Position numbers and translations under genes: made by a program. From Mycogone perniciosa (lineage: Eukaryota; Ascomycota; Sordariomycetes; Hypocreales; Hypocreaceae), in the NCBI GenBank assembly GCA_025331125.1, contig JAOALB010000076.1, positions 124,001 through 188,000 on the forward strand: a DNA stretch of 64,000 nt, given 5' to 3'. The notes beneath the pieces are model-generated. The model was given only the letters and a program-made list of their open reading frames with translations. It was not told the origin of the DNA and searched no databases. Position 1 is the stretch's first letter; every line of letters starts with the position of its first letter. This document shows positions 1 to 11,549 of this stretch, one piece after another.

Positions 1-1025
1 TCTTTACATATGCGTTGACGAACAAGGCAGGTGGCCATCACGTCAGGAATCCCCCGCCAATATCTGCTTTGGCATCCCCCCTCCTGGGCATTTATGCTAA
101 CCTCTCCTGGGTTTGCAGAAGTTCTACCTCATTATCAATCTTTGCAAGACGACAGCGGTTTCTGAGTTGGTTTCAACGGTGTCTACTCGCAGAAAAATAC
201 CCAAGGAGTCGGTAGTAGCAGAATGTAAGTATCAAGCCCCCTGGCATTCCTTATTCGTGGGCGTTAACACATGACAGTAAACAAGAAAGCACAAGACCCA
301 GATGTTGTGGCGACATCTCAAGTCTTATCTCTAAAATGCCCTCTGTCCTACATGAGATTGGAAGCGCCTTGTCGGAGTTTGAGCTGCACACATATCCAAT
401 GCTTTGATGCAACGTCATATCTGCAGCTTCAAGAACAGGGACCACAATGGCTCTGTCCGATCTGCAACAAGCCAGCGCCATTTGAGCAACTGGCAATAGA
501 CGAGTGAGTTTTAATTCCAACACCAATGCGGTCCCTTGTTTTTGATCTTGCGACTGATTGTTTGATTGATTGATGTTCAGATACGTCAGAGATATCCTTG
601 AGAAGACCCCTAAGAGCTTGGAGACGGTCACAATCGAGCCTAATGGGCGGTGGTCGACCAAAACCTTCCAGGAGGAAACGTCGTTCATTCCAAATGGAGC
701 ATCGATCGGAGTCGATGACGACGACTTGGAAATATCTGAGATCAACACCATTGGTGGGCATCTTCTAGAGACGCCCAACAACCCGACACCATGCGTCAGT
801 ACGCCTGATTCAGGTGGTAGGGACAGCTCATCTGGGGTGACACGAAGTTGCCCCCCAAACAGCGCCAAGCGTCCGGCACCAGCAGTGATAGACTTGACCT
901 TATCATCCGACGATGAGGAGCCGATTCAACGTCCAAACAAGCGACAGAATACGACAACGAACGGATATCGCGGGCCGTCGAGCCTAGGATTCTTAAGCGA
1001 GTCCCCTGGTAATTACCCTACTTAG
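1..1025 (+). CDS. SIZ1: SIZ/PIAS-type SUMO E3 ligase, 3' part (5' end outside window)
   Basis: Partial gene; the start lies upstream of the window. Inferred exons are 1-41, 119-224, 278-503 and 581-1025. The first two encode the end of a PINIT-like domain (motif FYLIINLCKTTAVSELV). The third encodes an SP-RING/MIZ zinc finger: LKCPLSYMRL, then CRSLSCTHIQCFD, then WLCPICNKP, with the expected Cys/His ligands. The tail is acidic and ends near a SUMO-interacting motif, VIDLTLSSDDEE, typical of the family. Such proteins transfer SUMO from Ubc9 to nuclear substrates. The intron after base 41 is placed at gtcagg; a GC-AG alternative at base 28 (after AAC AAG) would also keep frame, so the PINIT junction is the weakest point. 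Confidence 0.9.
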
Positions 1026-1883
1026 GCGGGCTCCACCAACCGTCGTGATAGCTACAGACTGCCCGGTTGGTTTTGGTCAAGGATTGGTAGGATGGTTTCA
1101 GTGTATAGGAGAGATGGAACTTATTTCGGTCAGCAAAGGCGTTCTAGGCGATAGGCAAAAAGGATGATTCCCCTGGTGTCGGTTCAGTGCTAGCATGCGG
1201 TTTTGGGGAGTAAGGGTTTATCAGGGGCAAAAGCTTGCCTTCCTTTGCTATGCTACTATTAAAGGATTATTCGGGGCCTGGATAGCCGGGGCATATTGAC
1301 ACAACATCTGGACATGGTGCTACCTACCAGGCGCAGGCATGGTCTCAAGCATTGCATATATGCTAGATATATGTCTGTATCATGGTTCAATTGGATTCAT
1401 AGCTGGACATACAACGCCCTTCATCAGTCTCCCTCACCATGACACCCCTGTGACCTGTGCAACCGTTCACTCTCTTAAATGGTAAAATGCGATGCAGACC
1501 CGGTATTGTATAACAAAACACTGGTGTACATAGATGAGAGCTGAATCATTCTCATGGTGTATGTTTGACGTGGTTGGTGCAGGAAGTATCGAAATCGGGA
1601 CCCCACGTTTGCCAAGCTAGGAGCCTTAACCCGGGATAATCCTCAACCTCCGACCGCTCGCTCTTGGATCCTCCATAATATCCCGACTCAGCGCCAACCA
1701 CTCTCAGCAAAGACAGACGTTATTCCAAACAAGTAGAAAACGTCCAATTCCTGCTACGACCAAGCTCGATCTACTTGTCGCACGCCAGCTTTCGTCCGCC
1801 TAATCCTATTCAGAGGGGCCTCCGTCCACATCCTCCTCCTTCGTCCCTCCGCATCTCTGTCCTCCGGGCACCTCGCCTTTACC
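1026..1883. other. Intergenic, SIZ1 3' flank and Trs33 promoter
   Basis: No coding sequence recognised. The last 150 bases before the Trs33 start are pyrimidine-rich, as is common for fungal 5' leaders. Confidence 0.6.
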
Positions 1884-2815
1884 ATGTCTTTTTCTCCGAC
1901 AATGCCTCCATACAACTCTACCGACCCTTCCGCCACATTCCTCAGCTCCTCATGTCTCGACTTCCTCCTCATTGAACTCGTCCCGCTCGCCCACCGCGTC
2001 ACCACCGAGCGCGACACTGCCGCTGCTATTGGCACCTCTTCATCTCTCCCACCCGATACAGCATCTACAACCACAGGTGGTGGCGGCGCACTACTCCCTG
2101 CGAGCGCAACGACGCCGGTGGGGAGAGCAGAGTCAGCTACGACAAGCCATGCTGGAACCGTTGTTGCTGGTGGTTCGCCGTCTGTACCACGGAGGTTAGA
2201 CGAGGATGAGCATTTGGATGCTGTGCATTTTAGACTCGAGTCGCAGGGCTACCGCGTTGGACAGGGACTAGTAGAGAGGTATGCTTCGTCTGTCTCCTTG
2301 GAGGGTCATCTCCCTTCCATTATTTTGCTGCGATACAATACTTATGGCTCCACGACGCATAGGTTCTCAAAAGATCGCCCACGGTTCAACGATACGCTCG
2401 ACGTCATCAAGTTCCTCTGCAAAGATCTCTGGTCCCTAGTCTTTGGAAAGAACATTGACAACTTAAAGACAAATCACCGGGTATGTTGCCACGCTTGATC
2501 TCCAGCACTACAGTTCATCATAACTCATACGGCATTAGGGAGTCTACGTCCTGACGGACAATGTCTTCCGCCCATTTTCACGTATGAGTACAGAAACCGG
2601 TAGCCAGGCTGTGGTTCGGGCACAACCAGTATGTTGGACCGAAAAGTTCTTTTGTTGCGATCTTGGTGCTTACTGATAGCTAGTTCCTGTGGTTTCCATG
2701 CGGCATCGTACGTGGTGCTCTAGCCGCCTTGGGCATCAATGCCACCGTCCAAGCAGAGGTCAATGAGTTGCCAGGTGCCATATTCCAAATTAGGACCATT
2801 CCCACCAAGCCATAG
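1884..2815 (+). CDS. TRS33: TRAPP complex subunit Trs33 (TRAPPC6-like)
   Basis: Exons 1884-2278, 2363-2480, 2539-2628 and 2684-2815 join in frame to 244 residues. The core motifs are VHFRLESQGYRVGQGLVER, then FSKDRPRFNDTLDVIKFLCK split across intron 1, then RGVYVLTDN across intron 2, and FLWFPCGIVRGALAALG in the last exon. This is the Bet3/Trs33 fold order, including the conserved hydrophobic C-terminal half. Residues 30-95 form a fungal low-complexity Thr/Ala/Gly insertion. Trs33 is a core subunit of TRAPP, the exchange factor for the Ypt1 and Ypt31/32 GTPases in ER-Golgi traffic. The start is the first ATG, in context ACCATGT. Confidence 0.93.
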
Positions 2816-3164
2816 CCATCAAACTTTTAATTAGGATAACCAAAGAGCAAAAGAACCTGCATGGAAACACCACGCAGCCTGACTAACCATCGGAGCGAAT
2901 CAACTCGCTCTTCTTCCAGATGCCCATCTGATTCTGCTTAGATAACCCTCTGCAAGACACTATCCGATGGTTGACAAGTGCCTAGCGGGAGGAATCTCGA
3001 AAGGGGGGTGACGCAAAGACACTTCACAGCCTGTGAAAAGAAGCAAACCATCAGCAACCCTGGCCATATCCGTATATTAAAACCTAGTGTCATAGCTACT
3101 GTCCTCAAGACAAGCTCCTTCGACTCTAGCAACTACTAATTTGTGGGGTGTTTTGGGGGGTTAT
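2816..3164. other. Convergent intergenic region
   Basis: Lies between the 3' ends of Trs33 (+) and MDH (-). No further gene is supported. Confidence 0.6.
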
Positions 3165-4588
3165 TCACTTTTGGGGAGGGTTATGGGCAAAGGCGACACC
3201 CTTTGCAATGTTGCCCTTGAGGCCCTCGACGGCCTTGGCCAGGAGCTCCTTCTCCTTCTCGGTGATACCCTCCAAGGGGTTAGTGGCCTTCTCTGCACCG
3301 TTGGGCTATGTACAATTAGCAAGGTGTTCCACAAATGAAGACGGCATATTAGTTGACTTACTCCAAGCTCAATGGGCACAGAGAAGAACTCGACGCCAGC
3401 TGCCTTGGCGATGGCATCACCTCCAGGGACACCAGGCAGGTAGACGTAGCTGGGCTCAACCAGGCCCTTCTCACCCTTGGCGGCACGGAGGAGCTTCTCG
3501 GCGAATCTGGGGAGCGTCAATGTTAAGGATGTCACCAACAACTTGGAGAGGGGGGATCAGTCATTGCCAAACTCACCGGAAGCCAGCATAGGCCATGGAC
3601 AGGGTGGCTGAGCCAGCGCCATCCTTGGCCTTGACTACCTCGTCGCCGCCAAACTGCACGCGGTTCACGAGAGCATCGTACTTGTCGTCGGGGATGGTGA
3701 CAGATGGCGAGGCCTTGCTGAAGAGAGGAAGGATAGTCTCGCCGGAGTGGCCACCAACGACAGGAATGGTAAGCTTTTGAGGCTGGGACTCGCCGACAAT
3801 CTCAGCAACAAAGGTCTCGGCACGAACAATGTCGAGAGTGGTAACACCGAAGAGTCGCTGAGGGTTGAAGACCTTCTTGGCCTTGAGAACCTCGGCGGAG
3901 ATAGGGACCGTTGAGTTAACTGGGTTAGAGATGACAAGGATGAAGGCGTTGGGGGCGACTTCGGCGATGACCTCGATCAGGCCCTTGACAATACCAGCGT
4001 TGATGTTGAACAGGTCATCACGAGTCATTCCGGGCTTGCCTACAAGTTATTTCCTTGTCAGCAAACACAGATACGAAGGGAATGAGGCAATGCCATACGA
4101 GGAATGCCAGCAGGGATGACAATGATGTCGGCATCCTTGAAGGCAGCCTTGGCGCCGCCATCGTTGGCACCCTCTTTGGCGGGCAGGTAGCCGGTGATTT
4201 TCTGGAGAGTTCACCGTTAGTCGTCTGGCATGGGAAATCCAGAAATAGGGAGCTTACCGCAGGAGAGGAAATGTGGGAGAGGTCAGCAGCGACGCCGGGG
4301 GTGTTGACGACATCGTAGAGAGCCAGCTCATCAATGAGGGTGCTGGTCTTGAGAAGGAGAGACAATGGCTATAATTTCGTCGTCAGTTGATGCCACAAAC
4401 ACGACAAGCCGTATGTTTGCAATATGCCTACCTGGCCAATGCCTCCAGATGCGCCGGCAACAACTATATACGCATCCCATGTCAGCTTGTGGTTTTTATG
4501 ACACCACGGAAGGGGCGTAAGCTCGCGCAGAGCACGCCGTTGAGTGCGGGGTTGAGGGGCAATTGCTTCTCATACCTGCTTTGACCAT
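3165..4588 (-). CDS. Malate dehydrogenase, cytosolic type
   Basis: Seven exons on the minus strand: 4576-4588, 4432-4463, 4258-4368, 4099-4201, 3577-4039, 3362-3506 and 3165-3305. They join to 335 residues. The protein begins MVKAVVAGASGGIGQPLSLL (NAD-binding GxxGxxG) with no mitochondrial presequence, hence the cytosolic call. Catalytic landmarks are IPRKPGMTRDD (substrate arginines), ISNPVNSTVPI, and VVGGHSGETILPLF with the catalytic histidine. The enzyme interconverts malate and oxaloacetate with NAD(H). The first exon is only 13 nt, so the start codon is separated from the rest of the NAD-binding motif by an intron. The C-terminus, NPPQK, is not a peroxisomal PTS1. Confidence 0.95.
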
Positions 4589-5807
4589 TGTGGCGGGAGT
4601 GTGGGGTGATGTTCTAGTAAAGAGCTGAGGAGCAAAAGCAGCGGTGTTCCAGCAACAGGGAACACAGAGGTGGTTTGAGGCGAGGAATTGTGATGTAAAA
4701 GATGTAAGATGGAAACGGGCTGAGTTGTGAGAGGGATGCACGGCGTTTTGACACGAGGCTCTCCATACAAGCCTCGCACTGTCCGGCCGACTCTTGCCCG
4801 GATACCTTGGAGGGGTAGCTGTGGGAAGGAGGGGCAACGCAAAGGGTCTTGAGCCAATCGGGAGGGGGGTTTTCAATATGTGGATAAATATGAAATCGTT
4901 ATGATTTCCTTGTCGCCGCCGGTCGGCTCAGGAATGGCTTGCAGCTATGGACACAAAAGGGAGCAGCAGCTCTGGTTGCGTGCTCCGTCATGTTCCGAGT
5001 CTCTCCCTCTTGGAAAGCTTGTGACTGCCGCTCGGAAACTGGTGACGGGGCCGTGGGAATTGTTCGTTCCGAGGTCTACCGCCGTCACAGGCATCACGTC
5101 AGCGGCAATCCGTATTTGGCCATACCGTGCAGCTTGTACGTATCTAGGAATGAAAATGCGAATGGCAAGCTGTGTTTTGTCACCCGATATTATTCGGGAT
5201 TATCCCAGTCGTTTATGCTCTCTAAAACATTGGCCCCCACATCCATATTCGTCGTTGCTGATGACGGTACTTGTAGTACTATCTAAACTTATATCACGTC
5301 CAATGGCCATTCGGCCGGCGCTCCGGGGCCTGAGTTTTTATATCGGCCTTCCTTCTAAGCTCACCTAGCCTCCTGCTGCAAATATATGACTCGAAAGATT
5401 TCAACACATTGCTACTTGCGATACCCCAAAGATCCACGAACAATTCAGATGTGTCTATGCGAATTCCGGTTCCGGTTCTCTCCGTATGGAAACCTCGATG
5501 TCCTTCACCGTTTAATAAGACCCCGGCTATTATGGGTATGCATGATTCACGTATGACGACACCCTTGAGCTTCATAGGCCCCATGTTCTTGTTGATGAGA
5601 AACTTCAATTCCGGTGCCTCGTCGGAAACCAGTCATGTTCTCTTGTCTTGACAAATTTTGAGTTCCCATGCCAACTCCGGCCGTGACCAACGAACCTCAG
5701 TTGATACTGCTCGTCATTTAGATGGTCTCCCGACTTATCAAACAGCTACTAAAAGCTGTCGAATCCTTCATACAGCCGCGTTGTCTAATCCTCCTGTGTC
5801 CAGATAT
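4589..5807. other. Intergenic, MDH promoter and eL28 3' flank
   Basis: About 1.2 kb without a supported gene. Open frames here are short and overlap each other on both strands without recognisable motifs. The 250 bases next to the MDH start presumably hold its promoter and leader. Confidence 0.6.
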
Positions 5808-6544
5808 TTAGGACTCGCCAGCAGCCTTCTGGGCCTTCTTCCCCCTCAGCTTGGGCTCGGAGTCGGGCTTGACAGGCAGCTGGGATCGGCGGATGGCGGA
5901 GGCACGCTCAACGGCAGCGCTTCGGAGATCGGCGCGGTAGCCGGACTTGGCAGCCTGGTTGGCGACAGCCTTGTAGGTCCTGATGCCATCACTGTCAGCC
6001 TCCAATTGCCATTTCATCGAGTATCTTTGTCCTAATGGTTCGGTTCAACTCACTTGCGGGTGGACTTGCCACCGCCGATGATGTTCTTAGCAATGACCTG
6101 AGCGGGCTGGTTGGCGGCCGTGGTCTTCTTGCTGAGAACAACAACGCCGCCCTTGGCGTTGGGGACAACACCGATGGCCTAGTGGTTCAGTATTTTAGTA
6201 GCTGCTTTGCTGAGTCTTGGAACTTGTTCGCTTATGCCCATACCTTCTCGTTGACGAAACCGGCGTACTGTCCGAGTTGTTAGCCGCAAACGTGTTCTAA
6301 ACCAGCAACAAATTCCCCTTTTCTGCCAGGGTTATTTCGCACCTTTCGGGAGTTCTTGTTGGTCAAGTTCAGGGGATCCCGGGAGAACTGAACACCTCCA
6401 TTTCGGCTGGACTTGAAGAGGTAGCTGTTGTTGTCGCCTAATCATCGCCTTTAGCAGCCAATCCTGGCAGTTCAAAACACCTTGAAACTCACGGACGATC
6501 TGCCAGACCAGGTCCGAGGACACGTTAGGAAGCGTAGAGGCCAT
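5808..6544 (-). CDS. 60S ribosomal protein eL28
   Basis: Exons on the minus strand are 6493-6544, 6343-6437, 6244-6267, 6054-6178 and 5808-5979. They give 155 residues. The N-terminus (LPNVSSDLVWQIVRDNNSYL), the middle (GGVQFSRDPLNLTNKNSRKY, then GFVNEKAIGV) and the Lys/Arg-rich C-terminus ending KAAGES match eL28. This is a large-subunit protein kept by filamentous fungi and animals but absent from budding yeast. Exon 3 is only 24 nt. The first intron follows codon 17, a usual position for fungal ribosomal-protein genes. Confidence 0.95.
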
Positions 6545-7086
6545 TGTGACGATATTGAGGTTTTCGCGACGCCGTGGGAGGGTTTCTCACTGTTTCAGAT
6601 CGATAGCTCTCGAAATTGACGTGTAGACCTGAAAGTGTGGGCTCGCTTAGTTGCCGCGTTGTGGTTAGTGCAAAGATTGCAGTTACCGAGTTGTGCTTAT
6701 CGCTGTTAATTGAATCAGCGCGATGTGGCGTACATACTTCATACAGAGCATGCATGAGTGGCTTGCACAGCCACGCCTGACTTGCGTTCCAGTCAGGCCA
6801 TCCAGCACAGGCCTCCGGTTCCCGAAACGTCATCCTCCATCTACTCGTACACAACAGTATTAAGAGGGAAGCATCTCTCTGACACACACCAACGGCTCGT
6901 CAGACGCCTCATTTTTGTCTTAGGCCTGCCATGACCGGGTCGCCAGACATCTGCCGGATCTAAAGGCCGATCATAATCACGCTTCACTCATTTCCCTTCG
7001 CTTCCAATTATCGCGACGACGCTAACCTGAGAGACCAATTTCCATCCAAAGTCGGTCCTGGTTAGTCAAAGGTGACTTCATTCACA
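6545..7086. other. Divergent promoter region
   Basis: Shared upstream region of eL28 (-) and the DUF2015-like gene (+). No ORF here has recognisable motifs. Confidence 0.55.
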
Positions 7087-7473
7087 ATGGCGTACCTTTT
7101 CTACTCGCTTTGCTTCTTCTTTATTGTCACTGCCACGGCACTCTTCTTCACGCGATCCTACTGGATTCACCACGTCCGCGAGGTCCAACTCCCCGGTGCA
7201 GGATACATCTACTCGCGCATCCCCACCAGCTTCGCCGGCGACCTTGAAGCGGGCCTCTCAAGCAGCACCTTTGACCTCAGCGGCAATGTCGAGGCGGGTG
7301 ATAGTCGCGCTGGACTGGATGATGCGAGCAAGACCGAGATTCTCAAAATTATGAAGAAGCGACGCTTGACATTTGACCAGGCGCGCAAAGTCTACATGGA
7401 GAACCGTTTCAAGGCCAACGGAATCGGCCCAGATGGGCGGCCAAGGGACCCCAAGTTTGTCAGCTTCTCATGA
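7087..7473 (+). CDS. Small single-pass membrane protein, DUF2015-like
   Basis: Intronless, 128 residues. The start is the ATG in context CACAATGG; the upstream in-frame GTG at 7072 is not a plausible start. Residues 3-23 form a hydrophobic N-terminal anchor. The rest is soluble and carries the conserved blocks IPTSFAGDLEAGLSSSTFDL, GDSRAGLDD and a C-terminal GIGPDGRPRDPKFVSFS. I recognise this layout as the fungal family DUF2015, whose function is unknown. The name comes from pattern memory rather than a search. Confidence 0.8.
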   Translation: MAYLFYSLCFFFIVTATALFFTRSYWIHHVREVQLPGAGYIYSRIPTSFAGDLEAGLSSSTFDLSGNVEAGDSRAGLDDASKTEILKIMKKRRLTFDQARKVYMENRFKANGIGPDGRPRDPKFVSFS

Positions 7474-8009
7474 GCGCGTATTGCACTATTGCTCGCGCGC
7501 GCTGACTTTCACACACTTCACACACATTATTCGCTCTTTCTTGTTGCCTTTCATAATTATACTTCATCGCAAAGAGGAGGAGGGGGGGGGGGTTTCTGGA
7601 AACACTGCCAGACCTCAGTAATCTACAGCGTTCATGGCAAGCACTGAAGACAAGACGTCACCTATTTCATTTTGCATCAGGAGTTCGGGGAATGCATATT
7701 ATTATTACATCGCCGGTCGATACGCCGGTCTATTTGTTCAGCTCGTACATGGAATACACAGATCATTCAAGAGTTTTCGTAATTCCTCCCTCCCGCCGCT
7801 CATAGGGAAAAACAAAAAAGACAAAGAGCCACTTGACAGGGGCGGCCTCAGTCTGTAACAAAAAATTCTAACTATATACAGGGTGTAACTGGTGGTGGAC
7901 TTTTGTGATGGTGGCTAACGCCACCATACAGACATGACTTACGCATAACACGTGCAATCCTCCTAACTAATACTCATCAGCTGCTACTCTGTACATCGAG
8001 TGCAGATAT
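7474..8009. other. Convergent intergenic region
   Basis: 3' flanks of the DUF2015-like gene (+) and ERG3 (-). No gene is supported. Confidence 0.6.
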
Positions 8010-9127
8010 CTATTTGTTCTTCTTCGCAGCCATATCGGGGCCGTAGGTCCGGTCGTCGCTGCCTTCAATCTCCTTGACGAAGGTGTCGACTTCTTTGGAC
8101 TCGGATTTCCATTTCTTCTCAGACATCTTGGTCTCCTTCTCGAACATCCAAGCCTCTGGCATTTTGTAGGTCCCACCAAGACGGTCAAAGGCAGTGAAGA
8201 ACTGGCCATAGTTAACTTCGAATCGAGAGTGGTGTAGAGAGTGGCAGGCGGCGCCATTAATGATCGGGTTGTTGGTGAGATACTCGCCGTCGTGAATCAG
8301 GATGGTCCAGAAGTTGACGAAGACAAACAAGAAGACATACGCCATCTTCTGCAAGGGGAAGATGAAGGGGAAGACGTGATACGGAATCGACTGGGCGAAG
8401 CCATCGAGAGGGTGAAAGGCATGGCTCGCATAGGGGGTGGGCATGATCCACTTGTGGTGAGGCTTGTGGAGGTACTTGTAGATGCGCGGGTGGTGGAGAT
8501 ACCGGTGAATCCAGTAAATGCAGAAATCGGTGAAGACGAGGAAGAGAGGGAACTGCAGAATGTTGTACCACAGGCCGGGGCCCTCCTCGGTAGTGTCGTA
8601 GAGCTTGCCGTATCCTCGTACTTCGATAAGAAACAGGGGAGCGGTCACAAGAGCCATGACAGGCATTGACTTGTTCGCCTGCACAATCTCGAGCCAGATC
8701 TGGTTCTTGATGAATTTGGGGTGTTTCATGGTTCGCTTATCGAAAATGAAGATGTATGAGAGCGTTGCGAAAATAAAGTAAACGATTAAGCCGAAGATCC
8801 TGTACAACGAAGCCAGAGTTAGCCGTCTTGCAAGTAGATAATGCGACCGGCTATGAAAGGCGGCGGTGCATACCAAGTGATGAAGTAAAGCGACGCAGCT
8901 TGACGGATGATGTTATCGCGCGGCATTGAGCTCATATAAGCCGCTTGGAAAGGCTCGATCTGGATGAACTTGGTCGCAGGTTTGTATGTCCATGTTGAGA
9001 AGGCCTCTGCTGAGGCATTGGCAGCGGTTGCATGGGGGAAATCATACGGAGCTGGCCTCAACGGGAAGAGCCAGGTGTAGACATGATCCGTGATAAATGT
9101 ATCGGTGAGTTCGAGTACGACATCCAT
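8010..9127 (-). CDS. ERG3: Sterol C-5 desaturase (ERG3)
   Basis: Two exons on the minus strand, 8874-9127 and 8010-8799, give 347 residues. The three histidine boxes of the fatty acid hydroxylase/desaturase superfamily are present: HRYLHH at about residue 183, HKPHH at about 196 and HSLHH at about 271. Four or more hydrophobic segments surround them. N-terminal features such as YMSSMPRDNIIRQ are typical of ERG3. The enzyme introduces the C-5(6) double bond of the sterol B ring in the ER during ergosterol synthesis. The charged, lysine-rich C-terminus (MAAKKNK) resembles an ER-retention signal. The intron splits the Trp codon of FITW. Confidence 0.95.
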
Positions 9128-10511
9128 GGTGAAAGGCCAAACCAGTGATATCTCGACTCTCTGGTGGAAGTGGCACAGGTCGGGGGCAATGTGTTTATCG
9201 TCGAGACGCGGGATCCCGGGGTCTTATTTAAAGATTGTCCAGTGCTAGTAGGAGCCGCCCGTATTATCGGAGCGTACGGAGTATGGAGTACTCGTAAGAG
9301 AGAAAAAATAATAATTGGGGCACAATTTCAGGGGCCTAGTGCTCCGTAGCATTAGGGGTGCTCCCGATGGTGTGAAATTTGGCTGTTCAGAGACACGTTC
9401 AAAAGACAACAATAATAATCCTGGGTCGAGGGCGGAGCCAACAGGAAGCGAATGCTGCTAGCAGCCGTGATAAGGCGGATAAAGCGAACAGACAAGCAAG
9501 GAGGCTTGCAGGTGGATTAACAGGAGGATATCGTCGTTATCGATCAACCAGCCGCGATGGGCTTCGTCAATGGTTATTTATATAGCTAATTGACGCGCCT
9601 TTCACGGGGCAGATCTGCTCGTCCCCTTTTTCCGGAGCGGCACAGAGCCGTGCTGCCCAAAGTGGCATGATCCCATGCAATGCAAATTGCTTGCTCGGAG
9701 GTTGCGAAGACCGAGTAGGCTACGAGTACGAAATTGAATACTACTAAGAGAGGTATGTTCTCGGAGCAGCAACTTAACAGGCCGTTTGATTCGACGATGG
9801 GGTCAATCACCGCATCATTCCTCGCCCAAAAAGGCCTTTTTACTGGTTCTCCGAGCGGAGCCGATAGGCCAGACGCAGCCTTTAATATCCTGATGTGGTG
9901 TGATTGATCAATCGAAAGACGATAGATTAGGTAAGCCGGTGGGTGGGCTGGAGGGGAAATCAGTGCCGTCCAGTCCGAGCTTCAAACGTATTCGTGTCAA
10001 TCACAATACGAATACGCCGGTTTCGTTTTAGCATCACATCGTTCCTGAGTGGTTAAATAGAGTGGCCATCGTTAATAGTTGCAAGCCCACAGTCGATGGC
10101 TTTTTGGCTGTAATATTTCTTCCGTGGCAACCGTTTTCTAAATGGCTGGCTGCCATGACAAACGGCATCCCTTTCAAAACACATAAAGGAGAATGGACTC
10201 GGGAGAGCGTGGTTGTCTGAGGTGTCAGAGGATTAGGCATAACGACGAGAACTACTTCGTATGAAATCTCATGAAGAATTCTTGGGATTTTGTGGGTTAA
10301 ATGAGTACTCGTAGAGCAGCTGAGGAGCAGGTAATTGACAGTTAGCAGTATCCGTTATCCTCCGAGAGCATCAGCTTGCTGGTTCATCATTCGAAAGCTC
10401 GCGTTCCCCAGACTCGGAGAATTTGTTAATCAATGTGCCGGGGGAGCTAGCCTCGAGTGGCGAGGCCAACACCTAATCGGTATCTCTTCCTTTGCTCCTT
10501 CTTCCATCTTG
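9128..10511. other. Intergenic, ERG3 promoter side
   Basis: No coding sequence recognised. It contains the dispersed CGGAGTA motif at about 9275-9290 and a 9-bp inverted repeat CGTATTCGT/ACGAATACG at about 9988-10017. Much of the rest is low complexity. Confidence 0.5.
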
Positions 10512-10868
10512 GGAGCTTCCAAACACACGCACACAGTTTCCAACTCCACGCACACATCTAAGCCTAATCGGGCTTAAGTCACTCGCTAGCTTATTTTAGC
10601 TGTAAAGATACATCCAAGTCATTTTTTCAAGTTCAAGCTATACGAGTATAGTTAACTACAGCCGCCGCGGTCGTAAATGACGCGTAACTACGTCTTCATT
10701 ATTGTTGTGGTTTTCGGTAAAAGGCCGGGTAAACCTCTATATAGCTTGAACTTGAAAAAATGACTGGGATATATCTTTACAGCTAAAAATAGCTAGCGAG
10801 TGATTTAATCCTGATTAGGCTTGGATGTGTGCGTGGAGTTGGAAACTGTGTGCGCGTGTTTGGAGGCT
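10512..10868. repeat. Long imperfect inverted repeat (foldback or MITE-like)
   Basis: The left arm, about 10512-10642, and the right arm, about 10739-10868, are reverse complements over roughly 130 bp with scattered mismatches and small indels. Shared blocks include CAGTTTCCAACTCCACGCAC, TCACTCGCTAGCT, TAGCTGTAAAGATA and TCATTTTTTCAAGTTCAAGC. Many mismatches are transitions, as expected for RIP or ageing. The 96-bp loop is unrelated to the arms. I could not define a target-site duplication. No ORF of substance lies inside. Confidence 0.8.
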
Positions 10869-10934
10869 CAGCTATGAATACGTGTCGAATGATGTGTTAA
10901 GGAACTGAGCTCCACTGCCACTCGAAACGTGCCA

Positions 10935-11110
10935 GTGGTATTAGTAAATATAAATAATAAATATTTTATAAATTAATTTACTTTTATTAAAATAATATTT
11001 ACCTTTTACTTTTAATATATCATTATTAATAAATTTATAATAAAATTTATAGTAATTTTTAACTATAATTTATTTAAAATTAAAAGTAATTTGAAAATAC
11101 TATATAGGCA
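10935..11110. repeat. Short AT-rich island
   Basis: About 175 bp of almost pure A/T with very few G or C. Base composition is like the block at the right end of the window and unlike its flanks. It begins about 65 bp from the foldback repeat. It is probably a small RIP-mutated transposon remnant, with no family identifiable. Confidence 0.65.
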
Positions 11111-11549
11111 ATATTATTATAATACTCGTACTCCGTAGACAGTAGTAGTACTCCGTACCTAATACTATTACTACTATCCCAGAGATTCGGGCACCAAGGA
11201 TGAAAGGACAAAGCACTCCATAGAGCATCATTCAAACCCCGTTCACAATACTAGTAGCGGCAAGCCACAATTCGCAAATTGCCAAAGGGAGTTTGAGCAT
11301 TCATGCGACACCAACTCATGCACGCAAAATTCCAATACTATCAAGCAAGTGTAATGATAAACCCCCTCCCCAACGACGAGCCATTTCCCGACCCCCTCAT
11401 CAGTCACTGATTCAATCACTGATCATGACCAGGTCCATTATCAATGCAGGCGGCATATATTGCCTTGCGTCGTGCATGTTTAAGGCCATTGATTTCAAAT
11501 TAACATCATCACTGTCCACTATTTCTCGCACTCACCACTGTCCACAGCT
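11111..11549. other. Naa20 upstream region
   Basis: Holds three copies or variants of the CTCCGTA motif at about 11130-11160, then the presumed promoter and leader of the Naa20 gene. No ORF is supported. Confidence 0.5.

Noticed and set aside
251..868. 205-codon minus-strand ORF opposite SIZ1
   Set aside because: Antisense shadow of the SP-RING exons, which carry clear family motifs on the plus strand.
7072..7086. Upstream GTG extension of the DUF2015-like gene
   Set aside because: GTG initiation is not expected in a fungal nuclear gene, and an ATG in good context follows five codons later.
8241..8669. Plus-strand ORF opposite ERG3
   Set aside because: Antisense shadow; ERG3 on the minus strand has all three histidine boxes.
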